64,000 bases of DNA from positions 62,001 through 126,000 of the forward strand of contig CACFMO010000001.1 in the NCBI GenBank assembly GCA_902567495.1, given 5' to 3'. Below, in pieces: positions 36,369 through 44,573 of this stretch. Both the position numbers and the translations under genes were made by a program. Source of the DNA: an uncultured Pelagibacteraceae bacterium (GTDB taxonomy: Bacteria; Pseudomonadota; Alphaproteobacteria; Pelagibacterales; Pelagibacteraceae). Numbering within the stretch: the first letter of the stretch is position 1; every line of letters begins with the position of its first letter. The notes under the pieces were generated by a model. The model worked only from the letters and a program-made list of their open reading frames with translations. It was not told the DNA's origin and did no database searches.

Positions 36369-36397
36369 TTGACTTTAAAAATCATCTATTATATTAG
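36369..36397 (+). promoter_or_regulatory. Predicted promoter of the recombinase gene
   Basis: TTGACT at 36369-36374, 17 bases, TATTAG at 36392-36397, ending 34 bases before the chosen ATG at 36432. It directly abuts the cupin start on the other strand. Confidence 0.5.
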
Positions 36398-36400
36398 TAG

Positions 36401-36419
36401 TGATAATTAATTGTTATCA
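36401..36419. promoter_or_regulatory. Possible operator TGATAA-N7-TTATCA
   Basis: Six-base perfect inverted arms lie just downstream of the predicted -10, over the expected transcription start. A repressor bound here would block the recombinase promoter. No repressor gene is seen nearby, so the regulator is unknown. Confidence 0.35.
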
Positions 36420-36431
36420 ATAGTAATAGAT

Positions 36432-37388
36432 ATGAATGAACTAGTTACAGATCTAAAAGCCTTACATGAGGAAACTCTAAATAACCTTAAAAGTTCAAAA
36501 GCAAGCAATACTATAAGAGCTTATAAATCAGATTTTAAGGACTTTGGAGCCTTCTGTGCTAAGCATGGTTTTAAATCATTACCGACAGAACCTAAAATAG
36601 TGGCTTTATATCTAACTTACCTATCTGGAAAAGATTCTAAAATAAGTACTTTAAGGCGTAGATTGGTCTCTATAAGCACGATTCATAAACATAAGGGGCA
36701 TTACCTGGATACAAAACATCCGATCATTATTGAGAACCTAATGGGCATTAAACGTACAAAAGGAAGTATTCAAAGGGGTAAAAAGCCTATATTAATCAAT
36801 CATTTAAAAGCAATAATTAAAGTAATAGATGAAGATAAAATTGAGGAAATTAAGAAAATTAGAGACAAAACAATCATCCTAACTGGTTTCGGGGGCGGGT
36901 TTAGAAGAACAGAATTAATATCAATAGATTATGAAGATCTGGAGTTTGTACCTGAAGGTTTAAAAATCACTCTTAGAAGATCAAAAACAGACCAATTTGG
37001 AGAAGGGATGATTAAAGGATTGCCCTACTTCACAAATAAAGATTATTGCCCTGTATCACACTTAAAAAAATGGATAAATTTATCAAAAATTAAAGAAGGT
37101 CCAATTTTTAGAAGATTTGTAAAAGGATCATCATTAACAAATGATAGATTAACTGATCAATCGGTAGTTTTAATAATTAAAAGATATTTAGAAATGGCTG
37201 GGATAGATAATAAAAACTTTTCAGGCCATAGTTTAAGATCAGGATTTGCAACAGTTTCGGCTGAGTCTGGCGCTGATGAAAGAAGTATTATGGCAATGAC
37301 AGGTCATAAAACAACTCAAATGGTTAGAAGATATATTAAAGAAGCGAATTTATTTAAAAATAATGCCTTAAATAAAGTCAAATTATAG
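36432..37388 (+). CDS. Tyrosine recombinase / integrase
   Basis: A site-specific recombinase of about 318 residues from the ATG at 36432 (the track uses a TTG seven codons earlier). An N-terminal SAM-like core-binding domain (NTIRAYKSDFKDFGAFCAKHG) is followed by a catalytic domain with all expected residues: arginine in GGGFRRTELISI, lysine in RRSKTDQ, HSLRSGF, GHKTT and the nucleophile in MVRRYIKEA. It appears intact. Its 3' end overlaps the convergent fucosyltransferase-like gene by 11 bases. Family features point to element integration rather than XerC/D chromosome resolution. Confidence 0.93.
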   Translation: MNELVTDLKALHEETLNNLKSSKASNTIRAYKSDFKDFGAFCAKHGFKSLPTEPKIVALYLTYLSGKDSKISTLRRRLVSISTIHKHKGHYLDTKHPIIIENLMGIKRTKGSIQRGKKPILINHLKAIIKVIDEDKIEEIKKIRDKTIILTGFGGGFRRTELISIDYEDLEFVPEGLKITLRRSKTDQFGEGMIKGLPYFTNKDYCPVSHLKKWINLSKIKEGPIFRRFVKGSSLTNDRLTDQSVVLIIKRYLEMAGIDNKNFSGHSLRSGFATVSAESGADERSIMAMTGHKTTQMVRRYIKEANLFKNNALNKVKL

Positions 37389-38286
37389 ACCAGGACTCTG
37401 GCCAGAAATCTTTATTATTTGAGGGATTTAAATTGTCAGAAGGTCTTACGCATATTTTATTAGGATTTTGGTTCAACCACGCACCCCACCAATGAAATGA
37501 TGATGGACTTACAATAAAATGTTTTGCGAAACTGAATAAATAGAAGTCATTTATATAGTTATTATTCTGAACAAAAATGAACTTATTTCTATCGAATATT
37601 TTATCTAGATCAGAAAAATTGTTAGACCAAATAAAGAATTTTGGATTATCAATTTTATTTTCAAAATATGAGACAGCTTTATTAATATAATTAATAATAT
37701 CTTCTAATCTCATATCCTTTTTTGGTTCTCTTCCTTTATCCTTGAAATAACTTGGTTCAACAAATCTGTTTCTACGTACATGGATTGAAACTGAATTGTT
37801 TTCACTTAATAAATTAATAAATTTATTTTTATTGTTAATATAAGAGTTTTTTATTTTGAATTCTTCTATTAATTCAGTCTTAAGATCAAAAAAGTACTTT
37901 TCAGATTCAAAATATCCCTCAAGATAAACTTTATCAGATAAAGGATAGTCAATTTTTTCGTAATAAGTTTTCTTATTTGAACCTTTCGGATCAGTCAAAA
38001 AAGCTTTGTTTTTTTGAAATCTATTGAGAATTTTAACTATTTTTTTATAATTATGAGTAATATAATTATCGTATTTATCAGATTTATCTGCTAAATCACC
38101 TGTCAAATTAAAAGAATTTAATCCAAAAGATCTGCCAAAAGTTCTGTTTTTAGCTTGAAAAAAACCTGATGTATTATCAATAAATAACCTATATCCAAAT
38201 CTTTTAGCTAAAGAGAATGCGTTAGCATACATAAACATTTGATTACCTAATCCAGCAGCTACTTTTACAATAATTTTCTTATCCAT
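37378..38286 (-). CDS. Glycosyltransferase family 11 (alpha-1,2-fucosyltransferase-like)
   Basis: A 302-residue cytoplasmic glycosyltransferase. It begins IIVKVAAGLGNQMFMYANAFSLAKRFG, the GT11 N-terminal signature, has VSIHVRRNRF near 172 matching the HxRR donor motif, and ends with SPSSFHWWGAWLN near 262, the third family motif. GT11 enzymes add fucose or a related deoxysugar in alpha-1,2 linkage to surface glycans. It is last in an operon of five genes, overlapping the GIY-YIG gene by eight bases. Confidence 0.92.
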   Translation of the reverse strand: MDKKIIVKVAAGLGNQMFMYANAFSLAKRFGYRLFIDNTSGFFQAKNRTFGRSFGLNSFNLTGDLADKSDKYDNYITHNYKKIVKILNRFQKNKAFLTDPKGSNKKTYYEKIDYPLSDKVYLEGYFESEKYFFDLKTELIEEFKIKNSYINNKNKFINLLSENNSVSIHVRRNRFVEPSYFKDKGREPKKDMRLEDIINYINKAVSYFENKIDNPKFFIWSNNFSDLDKIFDRNKFIFVQNNNYINDFYLFSFAKHFIVSPSSFHWWGAWLNQNPNKICVRPSDNLNPSNNKDFWPESWSII

Positions 38287-38551
38287 AATTTCTTATAAAT
38301 TTTAGTTTTATATCTTTCCTTAATTTTCTGTTTTTTTTTAAAAAGTATTCATATTTTAAAGCCTTACTTTTATCTTTAAAATTTTTCTTATAAATTAATT
38401 TCCAATATCTTCCTTTTGTACTTTTTGCGCCTTTATTTGAATTATGCTGGTTTAATCTATTTTTGATATTTTTTGCATATCCAACATAAGTTTTATAAAA
38501 ACCTTTCTTTTTTGAAATAATCAAATAAACATTATGTGAGCTTGGGCTCAT
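38279..38551 (-). CDS. GIY-YIG nuclease-domain protein
   Basis: A 90-residue single-domain member of the YhbQ/UPF0213-type group. The variant GIY-YIG core reads VYLIISKKKGFYKTYVGYAKNIKNRLNQHN, with the catalytic arginine in KNRL, then KGRYWKLIYKKNF and the metal-binding glutamate in ALKYEYFLKK. The fold normally nicks DNA. Embedded between a sugar aminotransferase and a glycosyltransferase gene, its position is odd; it could be a passenger or a homing-type relic that helps spread the glycan operon. Overlaps the downstream gene by eight bases. Confidence 0.88.
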   Translation of the reverse strand: MSPSSHNVYLIISKKKGFYKTYVGYAKNIKNRLNQHNSNKGAKSTKGRYWKLIYKKNFKDKSKALKYEYFLKKNRKLRKDIKLKFIRNYG

Positions 38552-39679
38552 TTAATAATTGAAATATTTTTTTATAATCTTAACTACTTTTTCAGCATCA
38601 CTTAACTTCATATATGGATAAACAGGGAGACTTAAGCATTCTTTAGACCATTTCTCAGATATTGGGAGACTCTCTTTTTTTACACTACCCCTTAATGCCC
38701 CTGCTCTATTAAGGCTATAAGGATAATGTAATTGTGAACTTATACCATTTTTTTGCAAATACTTTAAAAGCCTATCTCTATTTTTAACTCTTATAACGTA
38801 TAAATGCCTAGATGATCCCGGTTTAGTTTCTGTGGTTTTAACCTCGCTAATAAATTGTAGTTCATCATCATAGTACTTCGAAATTTTTCTTCTGTAATCA
38901 TTATGTTTTTTTGTATAATTTACTTTTTCAAAAAGAATAGATGCTTGTATGGTGTCCAATCTACTGTTTAAGCCTTCATATTCATGAACATTTTTTTTGA
39001 TAGTCCCCAAATTTCTTAATATTTTTAATTTACGGTAAAAATTCATATTATTAGTAGTTATCAATCCACCATCCCCATAAGCACCAAGGTTTTTTGATGG
39101 ATAAAAACTATAACAAGATAAATCAGCGTAAGAATGATTGAGTTCTTTTTTACAACAAGTTTCTTCATCTGCTTTACCACAATTATAACAACTAAACGCA
39201 AAATGGGATTGGGCACTATCTTCTATTATAAAAACTTTTTTTCCTATAATTGATCTTAATTTTTTTATATCAACCTTTTGACCATATAAATTCACTGGAA
39301 TAATAGCTTTAGTATTTTTATTAATTTTATTTTTTATAGACTTCAAAGATATCAATCCTGTGTCAGGATCAATATCAGCAAAACAAATTTTAGTTTTATT
39401 TAATGCCAAACTTAGACCTGTTGATATATATGACATACCAGGAATTATCACCTCATGTTTTTTTTTAAGTCCTAAAGCTTTAATAGACAAAATTAAAGCA
39501 TCTGTACCTGTTGCACAACCAACTGAATATTTTACATTGGCTAATTTAGAAAATTTTTTTTCAAATTTTTCTACATTTTTTCCAAGTATAAAGTCTCCTT
39601 TTTTAACAGTTGATAAAAGAGATTTGTTAATCTTTGATTGTTCATTTTTAGAAAATGGATTAACGTCAGTAAATTTCAT
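38552..39679 (-). CDS. DegT/DnrJ/EryC1/StrS-family sugar aminotransferase
   Basis: A PLP enzyme of 375 residues that aminates a keto-sugar nucleotide. The PLP lysine is in SCYSFYPSKNLGAYGDGG near 197, with GCATGTDALILSIKA near 56 and IIEDSAQSHFAF near 151. Directly after the latter there is a cysteine-rich insertion (CYNCGKADEETCC) not usual in the family. The adjoining hexapeptide acyltransferase suggests the pair makes an N-acylated amino sugar, such as a 3-amino-deoxyhexose as in FdtB/QdtB-type pathways. The exact sugar is not readable. Confidence 0.9.
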   Translation of the reverse strand: MKFTDVNPFSKNEQSKINKSLLSTVKKGDFILGKNVEKFEKKFSKLANVKYSVGCATGTDALILSIKALGLKKKHEVIIPGMSYISTGLSLALNKTKICFADIDPDTGLISLKSIKNKINKNTKAIIPVNLYGQKVDIKKLRSIIGKKVFIIEDSAQSHFAFSCYNCGKADEETCCKKELNHSYADLSCYSFYPSKNLGAYGDGGLITTNNMNFYRKLKILRNLGTIKKNVHEYEGLNSRLDTIQASILFEKVNYTKKHNDYRRKISKYYDDELQFISEVKTTETKPGSSRHLYVIRVKNRDRLLKYLQKNGISSQLHYPYSLNRAGALRGSVKKESLPISEKWSKECLSLPVYPYMKLSDAEKVVKIIKKYFNY

Positions 39680-39681
39680 AA

Positions 39682-40140
39682 TTAAATTTTCCTTAAATAT
39701 TTTGCTGGGTTACCTGCGTAGATACCTTTTTTTTTAATATTTTTAGTAACTACTGATCCAGCTCCAATGACAGATCCCCTACAGATATGAACTGGTAAAA
39801 TTGTTGAATTGGATCCAATCAGCACATCATCGGCAATTACTGTTTTTTTAAAATATTTTGGGTTTCTATTTATTTTACCTTTCTTAAAATCATCATTTGT
39901 AAACATAGTACCATGGCCTATAAAACAATTCTTTCCAATTTTTACTTTCTCGCATATAAATGAATGACTTTGTACTCGTGTATTATCACCAATATAAGAA
40001 TTTTTTTGTATTTCGACAAAAGGTCCAATAAAAACATTTTTACCAAATTTAGAACCATAAATATTTGATGGCTCTATAACAGTACAGTTCTTTCCAAACT
40101 TTAAATTTTTAATCTTAGATTTAATCTTTTTAATTTTCAA
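39682..40140 (-). CDS. Hexapeptide-repeat acyltransferase (sugar N-acetyltransferase-like)
   Basis: A 152-residue left-handed beta-helix protein with repeated [IV]G-x-x-x-x pattern (NVFIGPFVEI, KNCFIGHGTMFTND, DVLIGSNSTILPV, GSVIGAGSVVTKNI). The histidine in IGHGTMFTND corresponds to the catalytic residue of WbpD/WlbB and FdtC/QdtC enzymes. It ends AGNPAKYLRKI, also typical. The start is TTG immediately before the upstream stop's end; no ATG is available. It probably acylates the product of the neighbouring aminotransferase. Confidence 0.87.
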   Translation of the reverse strand: MKIKKIKSKIKNLKFGKNCTVIEPSNIYGSKFGKNVFIGPFVEIQKNSYIGDNTRVQSHSFICEKVKIGKNCFIGHGTMFTNDDFKKGKINRNPKYFKKTVIADDVLIGSNSTILPVHICRGSVIGAGSVVTKNIKKKGIYAGNPAKYLRKI

Positions 40141-42276
40141 TTAATCCATCCATTTTAATTTTTTTGGAATTTCTCTATTAAATGATTTTGAAATAATATA
40201 ATTAGCGACTTTTTGACATTCAAAAAGATCAAAATATTTTTTTCTACCTTTTTTTGCAACATTAATTCTTTTTTTATCATTCGATTTGTAAAAGTTTATT
40301 TTATTTGCCAAATCTTCTAAACCTGAATAAAAAATAACTTCATTTCCATTAAAAAAATTACTTAATTGTGTTCTTTTATCAATAAATGTTAATAAACCGT
40401 TTCCTATTAAAGAAGCAATTCTATTACTCGTTAAATATTTAAGAGGCTTACCTCTGGTTAAATTTAAAGCCATTTTAGAGTTAACTATAACTTTATAAAA
40501 ATCTTCGGCCCATACAGGCTCTCTATTATTGTATCCGTATATGTCAAAAATTATATTAGGACATTCCGTAATTAGTTCAGTAATAAAATTATGTCTTTCA
40601 TCCTGCTTGTCACGTTTTAATTTTCCTCTATTTACTCCATGACTCATTGAGAAAAAAACATCGTTTATTTGATTGTTATTTTCATAAATTTTTAATTTTT
40701 CAATATTTTTGTCAACCGGAATTGGAAGATAATGAAAATTTTTTTTCTTTCTCAAAAAATCTAATGTGGATGGATGCGTTGTAATGAAATTTGATGTAAC
40801 AAAATTATCATATTTTAGTAATTTTTTTCTGTTAGAAGCAAAATCAGGGCCTGTATCAGCGAGGTGATCCTCAAACCATTGTGAAATGACTGTTTTTTTA
40901 CTTAAATCTTTAATTTTTTCCAGTGTATCACTGTCAATATCATAAGAATGGCCTAATAAAATTAAATCAGGTTTATAATTCTTGGCTGTTTCATATATCA
41001 TGGTGTTTAGATAACTTGTCCCTTTAAAATCTCTTAATGATTTATTGAATTTTCCAACATCCCTATCACTTAAATTGATAACATCGTGACCATTTCTTAT
41101 AAAACCATTGGCTAATTTTTTCGCGATTGAAATATAATATAATCTATTAAACTGACGATTACCAAAATTTGAAATATTTAATATTTTTAAATTAGATATA
41201 TTTCGATTAACAAATATATTTTTTTCATTTATTATTTCTTCACGCAATTCATCAAATATTTTTGTATTTTTTTTTATATCATGGAAAACATAATTGATTG
41301 ATTTTTTTTGTAGATCCTCTCTTAGTTTTTTGTTTAAAATTAGTTGTTTTATTTTTTTATATATTTCATTTTGATTGATTTTATTGAGATACAAACCGTA
41401 AGGAATAGTCTCTGGAAGACCACCTTTTTTTGAAAGTATTGTAGCGCAACCCCTAGATGCTGCTTCTAACGATGTACGCCCAAATGGCTCTTCCCAATGT
41501 GAAGGTACAACAGAAATGCTGGATTTTTTGTAAATCTGTAAAGTTTCATCATGAGTAATCCATCCTAAATGAATTAATCTATCGTGCTTAAAATTATACT
41601 TCTCTCTAGGTTCATCTCCAATGACAATACTTTTCCAATCTTTATATTTTTTTAATATTCTAATAATTGCTCGACCAAAAGTGTCATATCCTTTTGAGTG
41701 ATTTAATTTACCAACAAAAGTAATAATTTTTTCTTTTTTTGGCATTTTGGTAATTTTGTTTATAGCTGGATATAAAACTTGTGTTTTTTCGTGATTTTTA
41801 ATATCTAAACCTTCAAAAAATTTTTCTTTAACCCAATTACTAACAAATGTAATTTTGCTACATAATTTTATAAGATGTTTTCTCTCTTTTGGTGTCACTG
41901 CACCTCGTAGTGTTTGAGGATTGTTGTGAATTACTAATATATACCTTTGGTTAGGAAAGTTCTTTTCGATATGAAGAATATAAGAAGGTCTATTATGAAT
42001 TTCGATAAGAGAAAATTTTTTTTTATTTAATACATCGATGAATTTATTGACATATTTTAAGTTTTTACTTTGAACTCCAAAATTTGAAAATTTTAAGTTA
42101 ACATATTTAAAATTATCAAAGGTTTTGCTTACATTTGACGTAAAACCAAATATCGTTGTGTTTTTTTTAAGCTTACTTTCCTTTGAAAAATCTTTAACCC
42201 AAATAGAAGCTGAACCAGCGTTGTCTTTAATGAATTGATCTTTGTAAGGTAACAAAACAGCAATATTATTTTGCAT
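40141..42276 (-). CDS. Two-domain glycosyltransferase (GT4 + CgeB-like)
   Basis: A 711-residue protein with two glycosyltransferase halves. Residues 1-340 form a GT4/GT-B unit: ILVIHNNPQTLRG, ITFVGKLNHSKGYDTF near 188 and EEPFGRTSLEAASRGCATI near 256, the EX7E donor motif. Residues about 365-711 form a second GT-B-like unit of the CgeB/spore-maturation type (SQWFEDHLADTGPDF, TRGKPLKYLTSNRIASLIGNGLLTF). It is first in the glycan operon, four bases downstream of the aldolase gene, and could transfer two sugars successively. Confidence 0.87.
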   Translation of the reverse strand: MQNNIAVLLPYKDQFIKDNAGSASIWVKDFSKESKLKKNTTIFGFTSNVSKTFDNFKYVNLKFSNFGVQSKNLKYVNKFIDVLNKKKFSLIEIHNRPSYILHIEKNFPNQRYILVIHNNPQTLRGAVTPKERKHLIKLCSKITFVSNWVKEKFFEGLDIKNHEKTQVLYPAINKITKMPKKEKIITFVGKLNHSKGYDTFGRAIIRILKKYKDWKSIVIGDEPREKYNFKHDRLIHLGWITHDETLQIYKKSSISVVPSHWEEPFGRTSLEAASRGCATILSKKGGLPETIPYGLYLNKINQNEIYKKIKQLILNKKLREDLQKKSINYVFHDIKKNTKIFDELREEIINEKNIFVNRNISNLKILNISNFGNRQFNRLYYISIAKKLANGFIRNGHDVINLSDRDVGKFNKSLRDFKGTSYLNTMIYETAKNYKPDLILLGHSYDIDSDTLEKIKDLSKKTVISQWFEDHLADTGPDFASNRKKLLKYDNFVTSNFITTHPSTLDFLRKKKNFHYLPIPVDKNIEKLKIYENNNQINDVFFSMSHGVNRGKLKRDKQDERHNFITELITECPNIIFDIYGYNNREPVWAEDFYKVIVNSKMALNLTRGKPLKYLTSNRIASLIGNGLLTFIDKRTQLSNFFNGNEVIFYSGLEDLANKINFYKSNDKKRINVAKKGRKKYFDLFECQKVANYIISKSFNREIPKKLKWMD

Positions 42277-42280
42277 TAAA

Positions 42281-43069
42281 TTAATATCCCTTGGCTTCTT
42301 TTTTTTCTATCTTTTTAAATTTACTTACAGCTTCTTTTGCACCACCAGACATAAATCTCTGATCAGAACCAACTGTTACTAATTGAAAACCCTTATCTAT
42401 CATTTTCTGGGCGTATTCTGCCTTCATATTATGAATACCTGCAATTATATTATTTTTTTTTGCATGTTCTAGTATTTTCATAATTGTATCATAAACCTTA
42501 TCACCCTCTGGTTTATCAAAACTTGGTTCCTCACCAATAGCTAAGCTTAGATCAGCAGGTCCAATATAAATTCCATTAAGACCAGGTGTCGTCATTATAG
42601 AATCTAAGTTTTCCAATGCTTCTTTTGTCTCAATCATAGCAAATTTTAACAGCTCATCATTTGCGTGCTTACCGTAATCCCCCCCACCATACAAAAGACC
42701 TCTTATTGGCCCAAAGCTTCTGTAACCTTTTGGTGGATATAAGCAGGCTTTAACAAAATTTTCGGCTTCTTTTCTATTACTTACCATTGGACATATAACT
42801 CCATAAGATCCTGCATCTAAAATTTTCATAATTTGTCCAGGTTCATTCCAATTTACCCTTGCCATTGGAACTACATCAGTTGTTGAAATTGCTTGAAGCA
42901 TTTGTAGTGCATTTGGATAGTCTACGACACCGTGTTGCATATCAATGGTTAAAGAATCCCATCCTTGATTTGCCATCACTTCGGCAGAAAATGAATTTGG
43001 TATTTGAAGCCAACCGTTTATTACAGCTTTACCCTCAGAAAAAATTTTTTTAAGCTTATTTTTTCTCAT
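42281..43069 (-). CDS. HpcH/HpaI-family aldolase
   Basis: A class II, metal-dependent aldolase of 262 residues. The conserved base histidine is in LTIDMQHGVVDY near 45, metal ligands in FAMIETKEALENLD (Glu) and IYIGPADLSLAIG (Asp), and the active-site arginine in VPMARVN. Known members cleave 4-hydroxy-2-oxo acids or 2-keto-3-deoxy sugar acids into pyruvate plus an aldehyde. With the aldehyde dehydrogenase three bases upstream and inositol genes around it, it may replace IolJ; this is inference. Confidence 0.9.
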   Translation of the reverse strand: MRKNKLKKIFSEGKAVINGWLQIPNSFSAEVMANQGWDSLTIDMQHGVVDYPNALQMLQAISTTDVVPMARVNWNEPGQIMKILDAGSYGVICPMVSNRKEAENFVKACLYPPKGYRSFGPIRGLLYGGGDYGKHANDELLKFAMIETKEALENLDSIMTTPGLNGIYIGPADLSLAIGEEPSFDKPEGDKVYDTIMKILEHAKKNNIIAGIHNMKAEYAQKMIDKGFQLVTVGSDQRFMSGGAKEAVSKFKKIEKKEAKGY

Positions 43070-43072
43070 TAA

Positions 43073-44515
43073 CTAACCAGATAGGCCTAGGTGAGTATAT
43101 TTAATATTTAAATAATCTTTTATCCCAACTGAACCACCTTCTCGACCATATCCCGTTTGCTTGATACCACCGAATGGTGTTTCTGCAGTTGCTACTACCG
43201 GAGTATTAACTGCAACAACTCCTGTTTCTAATTGTTCTGAAGCTTTAAATGCTTTTTCCATTGAATTTGTACAAATATATCCAGCTAAACCACAATCATG
43301 ATTGTTTGCTCTTTTAATAACTTCATCAAAGTCTTTAAAAGTAGTAATAGCTGTTATCGGACCAAAAGGCTCTTCTGTCATTACTGTAAAATTATCTTTA
43401 ATACCATCGATTATAGTTGGTTCATAAAAATATCCTTTATTAAAACCAGATGGCCTTTTACCACCATATAGTACTTTGCCACCTTCTTTTTTTGTCTTTT
43501 CAACTAATTTTTCAATTTCTTCTAATCTTTTTTTAGTTGTAATAGGTCCAAGATGAACACCTTCTTTCATTCCATCACCTAATTTAAGTTTTTTTGTTTT
43601 TTCAATAAAAGTTTTTGCAAATTCATTTTTTTTACTTTCATGAATATAAAATCTACTTGGTGAAATACAAACCTGTCCATTATTTCTATATTTCGATGTA
43701 ATTGCCATATCAGTAACTTTTTCGATATTTGAGTCTTCGAACACTATAAAAGGAGCATGTCCACTAAGCTCCATTGTAACTCTTTGAACTTTATCTGCTG
43801 CTTTTTTTAATATTAATTTTCCTACTCTAGTAGACCCTGTGATTGAAACTTTTTTAATAATATTTGATGAAATTAATTCATTAGACACCTCTTCTGGATC
43901 TCCAGATAAAAGATTAACCACTCCTGGAGGAATACCAGCGTCATTAATTATATTCATTAACTCCATAACAGCTCCAGGTGTTATTACGTCAGGTTTTACA
44001 ATAACAGAACAGCCCGCAGCTAATGCTGTTGAAATTTTTCGAGAAGCTAAAATTATTGGAAAGTTCCATGGGATTAATGCGGCAACAACTCCCACTGGTT
44101 GGTAATTGACCTGAACTCTAGTATTTTCAAATCTACTTTCAACGGTTTGGCCGAATATTCTTTTAGTTTCTTCAGAATTCCATTCAAAAATATCTGCTCC
44201 TCCCCCTACTTCACCCTCACCTTCAACTAATGGTTTTCCAACCTCAAGAGCTAACCACTTTGCAAGTTCTTTTTTCCTTTCTCGCATGAGGTCTGCAATT
44301 TTTCTAATTTTATATGATCTCTGCCATGGCGGAGTTTTCTTCCAAACCTTAAAGCCTTCTTCAGCTGATTTTAATGCTTTTGTAACATCTGCTTTTGTAG
44401 CTTTTGATGCTTTTCCAATTACGTCCTCTGTAGCTGGATTTATGACATCGTAAGTTTCATTTTTTTCAGAAGGCTGCCATTTACCGTGTATGAATTGACC
44501 AAATTTTGAATACAT
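43073..44515 (-). CDS. NAD(P)-dependent aldehyde dehydrogenase
   Basis: 480 residues with the full aldehyde dehydrogenase set: PWNFPIILASRKISTALAAG near 148, cofactor loop ITGSTRVGK near 225, catalytic glutamate in TMELSGHAPF near 248 and catalytic cysteine in NGQVCISPSRFY near 282. EEPFGPITAI and FGGIKQTGYGREGG complete it. The nearest groups are succinate-semialdehyde and ketoglutarate-semialdehyde dehydrogenases. It lacks features I would tie to IolA (CoA-acylating). It is divergent from iolD, so the cassette is split over both strands from a 58-base control region. Confidence 0.92.
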   Translation of the reverse strand: MYSKFGQFIHGKWQPSEKNETYDVINPATEDVIGKASKATKADVTKALKSAEEGFKVWKKTPPWQRSYKIRKIADLMRERKKELAKWLALEVGKPLVEGEGEVGGGADIFEWNSEETKRIFGQTVESRFENTRVQVNYQPVGVVAALIPWNFPIILASRKISTALAAGCSVIVKPDVITPGAVMELMNIINDAGIPPGVVNLLSGDPEEVSNELISSNIIKKVSITGSTRVGKLILKKAADKVQRVTMELSGHAPFIVFEDSNIEKVTDMAITSKYRNNGQVCISPSRFYIHESKKNEFAKTFIEKTKKLKLGDGMKEGVHLGPITTKKRLEEIEKLVEKTKKEGGKVLYGGKRPSGFNKGYFYEPTIIDGIKDNFTVMTEEPFGPITAITTFKDFDEVIKRANNHDCGLAGYICTNSMEKAFKASEQLETGVVAVNTPVVATAETPFGGIKQTGYGREGGSVGIKDYLNIKYTHLGLSG

Positions 44516-44573
44516 TTTTAAATTTTTATTGCTTAAAACTACAATATTTCTTAGGGTTCACTTTAATTAATTT

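Larger units (their letters stand above)
35532..37388. mobile_element. Candidate small integrative module (non-coding end, cupin, tyrosine recombinase)
   Basis: A complete tyrosine recombinase, a phage-type cupin read divergently, and a gene-free flank with short repeats sit between the end of a conserved operon and a glycan operon. No flanking direct repeat (att site) or tRNA target could be seen by eye, so the borders are guesses. Confidence 0.35.
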
